Positions 16,681 through 24,999 of a stretch of 64,000 nucleotides of DNA are shown here, piece by piece. Under the pieces are notes generated by a model that was not told the DNA's origin, did no database searches, and saw only the letters and a list, made by a program, of their open reading frames with translations. Each line of letters begins with the position of its first letter. Within the stretch, counting starts at the first letter, position 1. The translations under genes and the position numbers were made by a program. The stretch is from Pseudomonas sp. P818 (GTDB taxonomy: Bacteria > Pseudomonadota > Gammaproteobacteria > Pseudomonadales > Pseudomonadaceae). The stretch spans positions 124,001 to 188,000 of the forward strand of contig NZ_ATKM01000024.1 in NCBI RefSeq assembly GCF_000418555.1, given 5' to 3'.

Positions 16681-18054
16681 TCAGTCCAGCTTGACCACCT
16701 TGGCCAGCACCACTTTCGGCCCTTTCATCTTCTTGACGATGATGCGCAGGCCATCGGTTTCCAGCACTTCCTCTTCATCGGGCATGCGCTTGAGGGTTTC
16801 GTAGATCAGCCCGGCTAGCGTCTCGGCCTCGATATGGTCGAGGTCGACGCCAAGCAGGCGTTCGACCTTGGCCAGCGGCGTATCGCCGCGCACCAGCAGC
16901 TTGCCCGGCTGGTAGGCGAGAATGCCGCGCTCGGCCTTGCGATGCTCGTCCTGAATGTCGCCCACCAAGGCTTCGAGCACGTCTTCCATGGTCAGGTAGC
17001 CGATCACCTTGCCGTCGGCCTCTTCGACCAGGGCGAAGTGCGCGCCGCCCTGGCGGAACCCAGTTAGGTGCAGCAGCAGATCCTTGATATGTTGCTCGAG
17101 CAACTGCGACAGCGGCATGTGCCGGCTGACGCGCTCCAGCGGATGCATCAGGTCACCCAGTTTCAACGCCGAAGGCAGCATCTCCAGCAGCGACAGGTGC
17201 AGCAGCAGATCCTTGATATGCAGCACGCCGACGAACTCGCCCTTGCTCTCGTCGAAGATCGGGTAGCGGCTGTACTTGTGCCGGCGGAAGGTGGCGAAGA
17301 CCTGATCGAGACTGGCGTTGAGCTCGAGGAAGACCAGGTCCTCACGCGAGTTGGCCCAGTCCACCACCTCCAGTTCGCCCAGCTCCACCGCCGACGCCAG
17401 CACGCGCAGGTCCTGGTCGTTGTCGCTGGTAGCGCGGCTGGAATGCAGGATCAGCTTGAGTTCTTCACGGCTGTAGTGGTGCTCATGGTGCGGCCCCGGC
17501 TCGCCTTGCCCGGCAATACGCAGGATGGCGTTGGCACTGGCGTTGAGCACGAAGATTGCCGGGTACATTAGCCAATAGAAGGCGTACAGCGGCGCGGCCG
17601 TCCACAGCGACAGCAGCTCGGGCTTGCGGATGGCCCAGGACTTGGGCGCCAGCTCGCCGATGACGATATGCAGGTAGGAAATGATCGAGAACGCGGTGAA
17701 GAAGGCGATGCCGTGAATCAGCCTCGGCGACTCCACGCCAACAGCCACCAGCAGCGGCGTGAGCAACTCGGCGAAGGCCGGCTCGCCGACCCAGCCCAGG
17801 CCCAGTGACGCGAGGGTGATGCCCAGCTGGCAGGCCGAGAGGTAGGCGTCCATCTGATTATGCACGGTGCGCAGGATGTGCCCGCGCCAGCCGTGGGCCT
17901 CTGCCAGGGCATCGACCTTGGTCGCGCGCAGACGCACGATGGCGAACTCCGCGGCGACGAAGAAGCCATTGAGCAGAACCAGGAACAGGGCGAACAGCAT
18001 AAGGCCGAAATCGGCAAAGTAGGCAGAAGCGGGGAGACTCGTGGAGGGGTCCAT
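16681..18054 (-). CDS. CorC/HlyC (CNNM-CBS) membrane protein with an insertion
   Basis: A 457-residue inner-membrane protein with a DUF21/CNNM domain of about four helices (residues 15-180), a CBS pair (about 215-365) and a CorC_HlyC domain at the end (IIVKKMKGPKVVLAKVVKLD). Relatives take part in Mg2+/Co2+ homeostasis. Residues 322-332 (HIKDLLLHLTG) look inserted between LLEQ and FRQGGAHF inside the second CBS motif. The first nine residues repeat 279-287. The start at 18054 was taken because MDPSTSLPASAYFADFGLML leads directly into the first helix. phoR lies upstream. Confidence 0.9.
   Translation of the reverse strand: MDPSTSLPASAYFADFGLMLFALFLVLLNGFFVAAEFAIVRLRATKVDALAEAHGWRGHILRTVHNQMDAYLSACQLGITLASLGLGWVGEPAFAELLTPLLVAVGVESPRLIHGIAFFTAFSIISYLHIVIGELAPKSWAIRKPELLSLWTAAPLYAFYWLMYPAIFVLNASANAILRIAGQGEPGPHHEHHYSREELKLILHSSRATSDNDQDLRVLASAVELGELEVVDWANSREDLVFLELNASLDQVFATFRRHKYSRYPIFDESKGEFVGVLHIKDLLLHLSLLEMLPSALKLGDLMHPLERVSRHMPLSQLLEQHIKDLLLHLTGFRQGGAHFALVEEADGKVIGYLTMEDVLEALVGDIQDEHRKAERGILAYQPGKLLVRGDTPLAKVERLLGVDLDHIEAETLAGLIYETLKRMPDEEEVLETDGLRIIVKKMKGPKVVLAKVVKLD
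17059..17220. repeat. 26-bp direct repeat inside the corC-like gene
   Basis: The same 26 bases occur at 17066-17091 and 17195-17220, 129 bp apart. The copy at 17066-17091, plus seven further bases (17059-17065), is a 33-bp in-frame addition relative to the expected LLEQ-FRQGG junction. Exact identity with no third-position differences points to a recent event. Confidence 0.8.
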
Positions 18055-18133
18055 GAAGGTTCGGATTGGCCAATGATCGCTAGAGGTTGGAGCTTCGCCG
18101 TGGCGAATGCAAGCATTCAGCGCACGCGCTGCA

Positions 18134-19447
18134 CTACCTGCGCCGCGGCGAAATGGCAGGTGTGGAGCTTCGAAAGGTGCTGCCTTTACCGAGAACGCTG
18201 CTGATCTCCAGATTGCCACGATGGCGCAACAGCACGTGCTTGACGATGGCCAGGCCGAGTCCGGTGCCACCGGTGTTGCTGGCACGACTGGAGTCGACCC
18301 GGTAGAAGCGCTCGGTCAGGCGTGGCAAATGCTTGGCCTCGATGCCCATGCCGGTATCGCTGACTGCCAGGTGCGCGCCTTGCTCATCGCCCCACCAGCG
18401 AATGCGGATATCACCACCGGCCGGGGTGTACTTCACCGCATTGAACACCAAGTTGGAGAAGGCGCTGCGCAGCTCCGCCTCGCTCCCTTTCAGCTTGAGA
18501 TGCGGATCGGCCTCCAGGCTGATCCGATGCAGCTGGTCACCGGACAATGCCTGGGCATCGTTCTTGATCGACAGCAACATCAGGTCGACCGCCACCGGCT
18601 GGTTGTCCGAGGGGTAGTCGGTGGCTTCCAGCTTGGCCAACAGCAGCAGGTCGTTGAGTAGGGTCTGCATGCGCGCGCCCTGTTGCTGCATCTGCTGTAG
18701 CGCCCGCAACCAGCGCGGATTGACCGCCTCGACGTTGTCCAGCAGGGTCTCCAGGTAGCCGGCGATCACCGTCAGCGGCGTGCGCAGCTCATGGGACACG
18801 TTCGCCACGAAGTCCTTGCGCATCTGTTCCAGCTGATACAGGCGGGTGATGTCGCGCACCAGCAGCAGGTGCTCGCGATTGCCGTAACGGGTGATGTGGA
18901 ACTGCAGGCGACGGCGATCATTGACCGGTGAAGGAATCTCCAGTGCATCGGCGTAGTTGCCGCGCTCGAAGTACTCCTTGAAACGGGGATCGCGCACCAG
19001 GTTGGCCAGTTGCTGGCCGCTGTCCTGCGGCGTCTTGAGACCCAGCAGGGTCTCGGCGGCGCGGTTCCACCACTCCAGGTTGCCCTGGCTGTCGAGCATC
19101 ACCACGGCATCCTTCAGCGCCGCGGTGGACTCCTGCACGCGATCGATCACCGCCTGCAGGCGGCCGCGGGCCTTCTGGTTGCGACGCTGCAGGTGATAGA
19201 TGCTGTCGAAAACCTCGCCCCACAAGCCGTAACCATCCGGTGGTGGCTCGTCGGGTTTGTGCTCACGCAGCCATTTGTGCAGGCGCAACAACTGGCTGAG
19301 GGTCCAACCCAGATGAATGGCCAGGCCGACGGTAAGCGCCCAGGCATATTCGCCGGTGATCGCGCCCAGCAGCAGGCAGGCGCCAACCAGCAGCAACAGG
19401 CGGCGCACCACGGCGCCACGCCAGTCTTGATTCACGATGGAGCGCAT
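18134..19447 (-). CDS. phoR: Phosphate sensor kinase PhoR, altered C-terminus
   Basis: A 437-residue inner-membrane histidine kinase that controls PhoB. Two N-terminal hydrophobic segments (about 15-52), a PAS domain (about 100-200), the phospho-acceptor His219 in FVANVSHELRTPL, and ATPase motifs (AFSNLVFNAVKYTP, DTGMGIEAKHLPRL, GTGLGLAIVKHV) are intact. After GKGSTF the protein ends RSSTPAISPRRR. In another frame CHFAAAQVVQRVR and a TGA (18119-18117) follow, matching the normal ending. An 11-bp insertion at 18163-18173 explains the shift. Only the last strand is lost, so activity may persist. Confidence 0.93.
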   Translation of the reverse strand: MRSIVNQDWRGAVVRRLLLLVGACLLLGAITGEYAWALTVGLAIHLGWTLSQLLRLHKWLREHKPDEPPPDGYGLWGEVFDSIYHLQRRNQKARGRLQAVIDRVQESTAALKDAVVMLDSQGNLEWWNRAAETLLGLKTPQDSGQQLANLVRDPRFKEYFERGNYADALEIPSPVNDRRRLQFHITRYGNREHLLLVRDITRLYQLEQMRKDFVANVSHELRTPLTVIAGYLETLLDNVEAVNPRWLRALQQMQQQGARMQTLLNDLLLLAKLEATDYPSDNQPVAVDLMLLSIKNDAQALSGDQLHRISLEADPHLKLKGSEAELRSAFSNLVFNAVKYTPAGGDIRIRWWGDEQGAHLAVSDTGMGIEAKHLPRLTERFYRVDSSRASNTGGTGLGLAIVKHVLLRHRGNLEISSVLGKGSTFRSSTPAISPRRR

Positions 19448-19483
19448 CCTTGTCGAGCGGCCGGCACGAATTCGCGCCGGCGG

Positions 19484-20173
19484 TCAGCCTTTGGTGGAGA
19501 AACGATACCCAGTCCCGCGCACGGTTTGTACCAGGTTTTCGTAAGCATCGCCGAGGGCCTTGCGCAGGCGGCGGATATGCACGTCGACGGTGCGTTCCTC
19601 GACATAGACGTTGCCGCCCCACACCTGGTCGAGCAACTGGCCACGGGTGTAGGCGCGCTCCTGATGCGTCATGAAGAACTGCAGCAAACGGTATTCGGTC
19701 GGGCCCATCTCGGCCGGTTTGCCGTCGATGGTTACACGATGACTGATCGGATCGAGCAACAGGCCGCCAACTTCGATCGGCGCCTCGCCGTCACTGGGAC
19801 CGGCACGGCGCAGCACGGCCTTGAGACGCGCCACCAGTTCACGCGGCGAGAACGGCTTGGTGATGTAGTCGTCGGCACCGACCTCCAGGCCCTGGATCTT
19901 GTTGTCCTCTTCACCCTTGGCGGTGAGCATGATGATCGGGATGTCGCTGGTCAACTCGTCACGCTTGAGGCGTCGGGCCAGTTCGATGCCGCTGGTGCCG
20001 GGCAGCATCCAGTCGAGCAGGATCAGATCGGGTTTGCGGTCGACGATCACGGCGTGAGCCTGCTGGGTATTCTCCGCTTCCAGGCACTCGTAACCGGCCA
20101 TCTCCAGGGCCACCGCGATCATCTCGCGGATCGGTGCTTCGTCATCGACGATCAGGATGTTCTTGCCAACCAT
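19484..20173 (-). CDS. phoB: Phosphate response regulator PhoB
   Basis: A 229-residue OmpR-type regulator of the phosphate-starvation regulon. Receiver: acidic pair at residues 10-11, phospho-acceptor Asp54 in LLDWMLPG, and the KPF signature Lys in DDYITKPFSPRELV. The winged-helix domain runs from about 130 to the end (TEYRLLQFFMTH, RTVDVHIRRLRKAL, VRGTGYRFS). phoR starts 36 bp downstream on the same strand. A Pho box upstream indicates autoregulation. Confidence 0.98.
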   Translation of the reverse strand: MVGKNILIVDDEAPIREMIAVALEMAGYECLEAENTQQAHAVIVDRKPDLILLDWMLPGTSGIELARRLKRDELTSDIPIIMLTAKGEEDNKIQGLEVGADDYITKPFSPRELVARLKAVLRRAGPSDGEAPIEVGGLLLDPISHRVTIDGKPAEMGPTEYRLLQFFMTHQERAYTRGQLLDQVWGGNVYVEERTVDVHIRRLRKALGDAYENLVQTVRGTGYRFSTKG

Positions 20174-20226
20174 GGGGCCTTAGCCTCTATTCGTTCTCTG
20201 TCTGCGCCGCATTAGATAACGGAATT

Positions 20227-20244
20227 ATTGCAGCGATATGACAG
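20227..20244 (-). promoter_or_regulatory. Pho box upstream of phoB
   Basis: Read on the minus strand the sequence is CTGTCATATCGCTGCAAT: two 7-bp half sites, CTGTCAT and CTGCAAT, separated by four bases (11-bp period), as in the PhoB consensus. It lies about 55 bp upstream of the phoB ATG and reads toward it. Confidence 0.8.
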
Positions 20245-20352
20245 ATGCGCGGCAGTGTTCGGCGATTCGATCCTCGACAGCCGCAGGCGGGTAGTACCGG
20301 CCGATCGGGGCAGCTGAGAAGCTCAGTTCTTGAAGACGAGGGGTAACGGGAC

Positions 20353-21858
20353 TCATGACGAAGGAGCCTGCTGGTTCACAAGGGCCCGCCCGGCAGGTGT
20401 CAGGCGGTATTTCTGTAGTCGGCTATTAGGTTTCTCCGGCAGAGTGTGTTCGATTAAATCGGCCGCGAATAGGCGGCGCACCGAGCGGTTCAGCGCGCCG
20501 CTCACGGTGGATAGACCCAACTGACTGGCCAGTTCGGCCTTGCTCAATGGCCCACTGCCCAGGGCAGCCAATAGGCGGCGCTCCTGCGACTCTGCCCCTG
20601 ACTCTGCCCCTGACTCTGCCCCTGACTCTGCCCCTGACTGCCAGCCGGCTGTGCTGCCCACGCGCGCGGTCACGGCTCCCCCATCGAGCTGCGGCAACAT
20701 CACCGTCACCCGGAAGATCGACTCCTCGCTGAGGATCGGGTCCTGACCACCGAAGGCGCGAGCGTACTTAAACAGGTTGCGCACCCCGGAGCCCAGCTCC
20801 TCGGCCCACTGCATCTCGCGGAAGACCCGGGCGATGGCGGGATTCTTCGGCGACGGCGCGAAGTCGTCCGGGCGCAGCAGGCCCATACCGTGCGGGTTGT
20901 TGCTGTTCTCGGTGGTGACCCGGTCGCGCTGGATAATCAGCTTGGCCGGAAACGGATTGAGATACTCGCGGTGAATCAGCAGGTTGGCCACCACCTCGCG
21001 AAAGATCCGCTCGCGCAGGCTGACGCGCTGATTGCCTTCGAGATAGAAAGGGTCGGCAATATGCTTGTTCACGAAGGCCATCAGCCTGTCGTAGCTTTCC
21101 AGCAGGTTGGTGCGGATGTCGTCGCGGTCGTCGTAACGATCCATGTTCTGCACCCGCAGGATGGCGTCGGTACGGTGATGCGGCACCACGCCCAGCACCA
21201 CTTCGTCACGACCGAACAGCAACGCGCCGGCCATGGAAACGCCTTCGGCGCCGGTCTGGTAGTCGCGCTGGTACAACCGCGCGCTTTTCAGCAGCTCCAG
21301 ATCATCCAGTTCGGCCCAAGGATGGCCGCTACGCTGCAGACGCACGTTGTGCCGTACACGCTCGATCAGGTCGCTGCGCAGGTCGTCCAAGTGGATGAAG
21401 GGGAAGATGCGGTTCTCGCTGTAGCTGACCTGCTTGCGCAGATACAGCTCGCCGAGCAGTTGGGAATGGCCGGTGATATCGAAGTCGCCATCCTCGTTAC
21501 GGCTGAATACCCGGTTATTGCAGCTATGCACCTGGGAGCTTTCCGGCACGCTCAGCACCAGCACAATCTGCCCGTCCAGCTCCAGCTGCTCGGGCACCAG
21601 TTGCATCGGCGGGTTGATCTTCTGCGAGTTGTGCAGGGTGTTGATTAGATCCCTGCGGATCTGCGCCACCGCCTCGGGAGCGATACCGGTGACGCTGCCA
21701 TCGTCCGCCACGCCCAGCACCAAGGTGCCGCCACGCTGGTTGAGAAAGGCGCAGATGGTCTCGTAGACATCGCGATTCAATGCTTCGCGGGCGCGCTTGA
21801 ATTCGACCGTCAGGCCTTCGCCGTCTCGCAGAAGACGTGTCAGTTGCTCGGGGGTCAT
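20353..21858 (-). CDS. AlbA_2/Schlafen-domain ATP-binding regulator
   Basis: A 501-residue protein. The N-terminal AlbA_2 (Schlafen-like) domain includes EFKRA (about 19-23) and GGTLVLGVADDGSVTGI (about 42-58). The middle has an HATPase-like RecG-related region (REVVANLLIHREYLNP, NNPHGMGLLRPDDFAPSPKNPAIARVFREM, GSGVRNLF). A (SGAE)4 linker near residues 407-423 leads to a winged-helix end (KAELASQLGLSTVSGALNRSVRRL). Such proteins are putative regulators or defence accessories. It sits between phoB and ubiA, where P. aeruginosa has at most a small gene, so it looks acquired. Confidence 0.85.
   Translation of the reverse strand: MTPEQLTRLLRDGEGLTVEFKRAREALNRDVYETICAFLNQRGGTLVLGVADDGSVTGIAPEAVAQIRRDLINTLHNSQKINPPMQLVPEQLELDGQIVLVLSVPESSQVHSCNNRVFSRNEDGDFDITGHSQLLGELYLRKQVSYSENRIFPFIHLDDLRSDLIERVRHNVRLQRSGHPWAELDDLELLKSARLYQRDYQTGAEGVSMAGALLFGRDEVVLGVVPHHRTDAILRVQNMDRYDDRDDIRTNLLESYDRLMAFVNKHIADPFYLEGNQRVSLRERIFREVVANLLIHREYLNPFPAKLIIQRDRVTTENSNNPHGMGLLRPDDFAPSPKNPAIARVFREMQWAEELGSGVRNLFKYARAFGGQDPILSEESIFRVTVMLPQLDGGAVTARVGSTAGWQSGAESGAESGAESGAESQERRLLAALGSGPLSKAELASQLGLSTVSGALNRSVRRLFAADLIEHTLPEKPNSRLQKYRLTPAGRALVNQQAPSS
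20591..20638. repeat. 12-bp tandem repeat, four perfect copies
   Basis: TCTGCCCCTGAC is repeated four times without change. On the coding (minus) strand it encodes Ser-Gly-Ala-Glu repeats in the linker of the AlbA_2 protein. As 12 is a multiple of three, copy-number change would alter linker length without a frameshift. Confidence 0.95.
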
Positions 21859-21934
21859 GAACTGCCTTGTCTCGCATGGGCGGAGGATGAGCTGGGATGG
21901 TAGCCCTTCGACGGCCCAGTGAGAAACGTAGGAT

Positions 21935-22825
21935 TCAGCGCAAGGCGTAATCCAGCACGATGCCGGCGAAGATCGCCAGCCCCGCCCAATGGTTGTGCAG
22001 GAAGGCGTTGAAGCACACCAAGGGCTCGCGACGGCGAGTCGCATGGAATTCCCAGGCGAAGCAGGCGGCGGCCACCAGCAGACCGGCGTGGAACCAGATG
22101 CCCAGCTCGAAGCGCGCGCCGGCCAGCAGCAGGCAGAGCAGCGCCAGGCCCTGCAGGCTGGCGATGATCAGGCGGTCGGCGTCGCCGAACAGGATGGCAG
22201 TGGACTTCACCCCGATCTTCAGGTCGTCCTCGCGGTCGGCCATGGCGTAGTAGGTGTCGTAGGCCACGGTCCACAGCAGGTTGGCGATGTACAGCAGCCA
22301 GGCTTCCGGCGGCAGGCTGCCGGTCTCGGCGGTAAAGGCCATCGGCATGCCCCAGGAAAAGGCCGCGCCGAGCACCACCTGCGGGTAAAAGGTGTAGCGC
22401 TTCATGAAGGGGTAGCAGGCGGCCAAGGCCAGGCCGCCGAACGACAGCCAGATGGTAGTGGCGTTAGTGAACAGCACCAGCACGAAGCTCAGGCTCACCA
22501 GCACGACGAACAGCACCAGTGCTTCGCGCGGCTGGATCTTGCCGCTGGCCAGCGGGCGCGCCCGGGTACGGCTGACGTGACCGTCGAAGTTGCGGTCGGC
22601 GTAGTCGTTGATCACGCAACCGGCGGCGCGCATCAGAATCACGCCGAACACGAAAATGAACAGATTCTTCGCACTCGGCACGCCTTCGGCAGCTACCCAT
22701 AACGCCCACAGGGTCGGCCACAGCAGCAGGTAGATGCCGATGGGCTTGTCCAGGCGCATCAGCTGGATGAAGTCCCAGGCGCGCGGGTGCAGGCGGGTGG
22801 TCGATTGCAGCAGGCGGGTGTACAT
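21935..22825 (-). CDS. ubiA: 4-hydroxybenzoate polyprenyltransferase UbiA
   Basis: A 296-residue inner-membrane prenyltransferase that attaches the polyprenyl chain to 4-hydroxybenzoate in ubiquinone synthesis. The two Asp-rich prenyl-diphosphate motifs are visible: NDYADRNFDGHV near residue 72 and YDTYYAMADREDD near residue 192. About eight membrane helices alternate with them. The start at 22825 is supported by GGAGACGCTTCG before the ATG. ubiC lies upstream, so product of chorismate lyase feeds this enzyme. Confidence 0.97.
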   Translation of the reverse strand: MYTRLLQSTTRLHPRAWDFIQLMRLDKPIGIYLLLWPTLWALWVAAEGVPSAKNLFIFVFGVILMRAAGCVINDYADRNFDGHVSRTRARPLASGKIQPREALVLFVVLVSLSFVLVLFTNATTIWLSFGGLALAACYPFMKRYTFYPQVVLGAAFSWGMPMAFTAETGSLPPEAWLLYIANLLWTVAYDTYYAMADREDDLKIGVKSTAILFGDADRLIIASLQGLALLCLLLAGARFELGIWFHAGLLVAAACFAWEFHATRRREPLVCFNAFLHNHWAGLAIFAGIVLDYALR

Positions 22826-22976
22826 CGAAGCGTCTCCGTGCAGGTTGCGCGGATTATACGGGCAAGCGCGTGTGGGCGGCGCTTTAGCGGCGATGCTCAC
22901 TGCCACAGGCGGCCAGGTCGTACTCGGCTTTGGCTTACTGCGTCGCTCTACTTCCTGCATCCATGAAGTGGAAGCT

Positions 22977-23528
22977 CTAGGGCTCGATACCTGCCGCTTG
23001 CCAGAACGCAGGCAGAAACACCTCGGCCACCAGCACGCCAAGTGCGCCGCGGCTGAAGCACGAACGGCGCGCCCACAGGCGCTCTTCACGCACCTCATCC
23101 GGCAGCCAGGCCGCTGGATAACGACAGGCCTGCAACTCGCCCCGGTCGAAGGCACGGTCGCTGAACAACAGTTCGCCCAGCGAGCGGCTGCCCAACTCGG
23201 CCAGATTGAGCCCGGAGCCTTCCAGCACGCTGCGCGCGGCGACGCTGCGGGCGAACACCCAGGGCTGCCCGTGACCCCGCAGGTACACCTCGCGCACCCA
23301 ACCCTGGCTGCCATCGGCCACGCCGAGGGCGGCGCACTCGTCATTGCGCAGACGCTGCCAGCCCTCCTGCAGCGGGGTCACCGAGAAGCCGTCATTGGAC
23401 AGCGCGGTCAGGCGGCGGGTCAGCGAATCCTCGTTGAACAGCCAGTCGCGCACACCGGCAGCCGGCTGCGGATGCAGCTGGGCATTGGTCAGCCAGCGCG
23501 GCGGATGGGCAAGGGCGGCGTGAGGCAC
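22977..23528 (-). CDS. ubiC: Chorismate lyase UbiC
   Basis: A 183-residue cytoplasmic enzyme that splits chorismate into 4-hydroxybenzoate and pyruvate, the first committed ubiquinone step. Family segments are visible: DWLFNEDSLTRRL, GWVREVYLRGHGQPWVFARSV and GSRSLGELLFSD, then RRSCFSRG and LVAEVFLPAF at the end. The start is a GTG at 23528 (no ATG upstream in frame before a stop). ubiA follows after 151 bp. Confidence 0.94.
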   Translation of the reverse strand: MPHAALAHPPRWLTNAQLHPQPAAGVRDWLFNEDSLTRRLTALSNDGFSVTPLQEGWQRLRNDECAALGVADGSQGWVREVYLRGHGQPWVFARSVAARSVLEGSGLNLAELGSRSLGELLFSDRAFDRGELQACRYPAAWLPDEVREERLWARRSCFSRGALGVLVAEVFLPAFWQAAGIEP

Positions 23529-23610
23529 GGCAGAATCACCACGAATCGGAAGCGCGCGAGTCTAGCACGGCGTGACAGGCGCTTTGAGGCAGGGACATGA
23601 GCTGCTGGGG

Positions 23611-23744
23611 CGTAGGGTGGACGGGGCGGCGATCCGCTTCAACCTACCGACGATGGTCCGCGTGGGCTGTAGCCCACCCTACAAGGCCTAACTAATTGGG
23701 AGCGGACGGCCTACTCGAGCCCGTAGGGTGGGCTTCAGCCCACC
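23611..23744. repeat. REP-like palindrome cluster
   Basis: Several copies of the GTAGGGTGG / CCACCCTAC type repeat common in Pseudomonas intergenic DNA. GTAGGGTGG starts at 23612; TGGGCTGTAGCCCA (23663-23676) is a perfect hairpin; GGTGGGCT-TC-AGCCCACC (23727-23744) is another. The whole 246-bp gap between ubiC and flgN holds nothing else. It marks the edge of the flagellar cluster. Confidence 0.75.
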
Positions 23745-23774
23745 AACAACCAGCGCAGGCGAAGGCACTCACAC

Positions 23775-24221
23775 TCAATACGGCTGCGGCGCGTACAACT
23801 GCGCCGAGCCCGGCTCGCCGAGCAGCTGTTCGAGAATCTCGTGGTGCATGGCCAGCAGCTTGCCGTTGCGCTCGTTGAGGCGCTTGCACTGGCCGGCCAA
23901 CTGGCCGAGCTGCTCCCAGGTGTGGACAAGGTTATTGCGCTGGGCCTGTGGATAACGCGCCAGCAGCTTCTGCATGGCGCTGTTGCCGCTGCCCAGCTGG
24001 AAAGCGGCGAGCACTTTGCTGCGACGCTCCGCGCGGGCCTTGGCCTGGTCGACCAGCGGCAGGATCTGTTCGTTGAGCAGGTCGATCTGCCTGCTGTCGC
24101 GCTTGAGCAACTGCTGATACAGCTCCTGCATCAGACCACGCAGGGTCAGATAGTCGGCGCAGTCCTGCTGCAGGTCCTGCTCGACGATCTGCAGCAGCTG
24201 TTGCTCACGCGCAGTGGTCAC
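23775..24221 (-). CDS. flgN: Lateral flagellar chaperone FlgN
   Basis: A 148-residue, helical, Gln/Leu-rich protein (LLQIVEQDLQQDCADYLTLRGLMQELYQQLLKR) with the FlgN-type layout. FlgN escorts the hook-filament junction proteins FlgK and FlgL to the export gate. Sequence similarity is loose as usual for this family; the call leans on the 4-bp overlap (ATGA) with flgM directly upstream. FlgK and FlgL themselves are not in the window. Confidence 0.8.
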   Translation of the reverse strand: MTTAREQQLLQIVEQDLQQDCADYLTLRGLMQELYQQLLKRDSRQIDLLNEQILPLVDQAKARAERRSKVLAAFQLGSGNSAMQKLLARYPQAQRNNLVHTWEQLGQLAGQCKRLNERNGKLLAMHHEILEQLLGEPGSAQLYAPQPY

Positions 24222-24496
24222 GCATCGCTACCGCTGTGATAGGTCAGCATGCTGCCGGCCAGGGCGGCCGGATCGCTGCTCAGTTCACCGCGCGCCAGGG
24301 CGGCCTTGAGCTGGGCGACCTTGTCCAGATCGACGTCCGGCAGACTGCGCAGGGCGTCCTGCAACTGCTCCAGACGCGGCTCCTGGCTGGTGCTGGCGCG
24401 AGCACTGGCGCCCGGCTGCGGACGAGCGCTCTGCACCTGCACTGGTGCGTCACTGGGCAGGTTGAGGCTGGGCTTGAGATGCCTGCTGATTTCCAT
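24218..24496 (-). CDS. flgM: Anti-sigma-28 factor FlgM
   Basis: A 92-residue protein whose C-terminal half (LPDVDLDKVAQLKAALARGELSSDPAALAGSML) matches the sigma-28-binding region of FlgM. The N-terminal half is Ser/Pro/Ala-rich and probably disordered, as in the family. FlgM holds the flagellar sigma factor inactive until the hook is finished and FlgM is exported. It overlaps flgN by four bases and is 77 bp downstream of fliJ, so it may have its own promoter. No sigma-28 gene is in the window. Confidence 0.85.
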   Translation of the reverse strand: MEISRHLKPSLNLPSDAPVQVQSARPQPGASARASTSQEPRLEQLQDALRSLPDVDLDKVAQLKAALARGELSSDPAALAGSMLTYHSGSDA

Positions 24497-24573
24497 GATT
24501 CGAATCCAACTCGCGTGGTGTTATGGCCTAAGAGCGACCGGGCACGGCAAGAACTTAAACACGTCGAATAAAA

Positions 24574-24999
24574 TTAGCTGACCTGGGCGCGCCACCAGGC
24601 CTGCGCGGCCAGCCCATCCTGAATCTTCTGCTCCTGACGAGCAAGCTGCTCCTGCCACTGCCCCATCTTGCCCTCGAGAAACTGGGTGATGACCTTCTCG
24701 CTGCGCATCGCTGCCAGCAGCTCGCGCTGAATGCGCGCCAGGTTCTCCTCGGCCAGCGCCAGTTCGCGCCGCTGCAGTTCGACCATCTTGTACAGCGTCG
24801 CCTTGTAGCGCTGCTGGTTGTCGCGCTGCAGCGGCGTGGTCATCGGCACGGTGAAACCGCACAGGCGGCTGAGGCCTGCGATGTTGTTGCGGTAGCGCTG
24901 ACAGAGGTTCTGCTGATAACTGACACGCCCGAGCATCTGCTGCACTTTGCTGCCGCGCAGGCTGGCCAGGCGTCCGAGCACTTCGATCTGCTGCTTCAT
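24574..24999 (-). CDS. fliJ: Lateral flagellar export protein FliJ
   Basis: A 141-residue coiled-coil protein with heptad patterning throughout (VELQRRELALAEENLARIQRELLAAMRSE). FliJ is the central stalk of the export ATPase ring and escorts chaperones. Identification is by position and coiled-coil character: its ATG overlaps the fliI stop (ATGA). Length is normal. Confidence 0.85.
   Translation of the reverse strand: MKQQIEVLGRLASLRGSKVQQMLGRVSYQQNLCQRYRNNIAGLSRLCGFTVPMTTPLQRDNQQRYKATLYKMVELQRRELALAEENLARIQRELLAAMRSEKVITQFLEGKMGQWQEQLARQEQKIQDGLAAQAWWRAQVS

Noticed and set aside
20591..20638. CRISPR array
   Set aside because: The 12-bp units are in direct tandem with no spacers and are in frame in a gene.
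24497..24573. Sigma-28 promoter before flgM
   Set aside because: TTTAAGTT on the minus strand resembles the -35, but no acceptable GCCGATAA-like -10 follows at the right distance.
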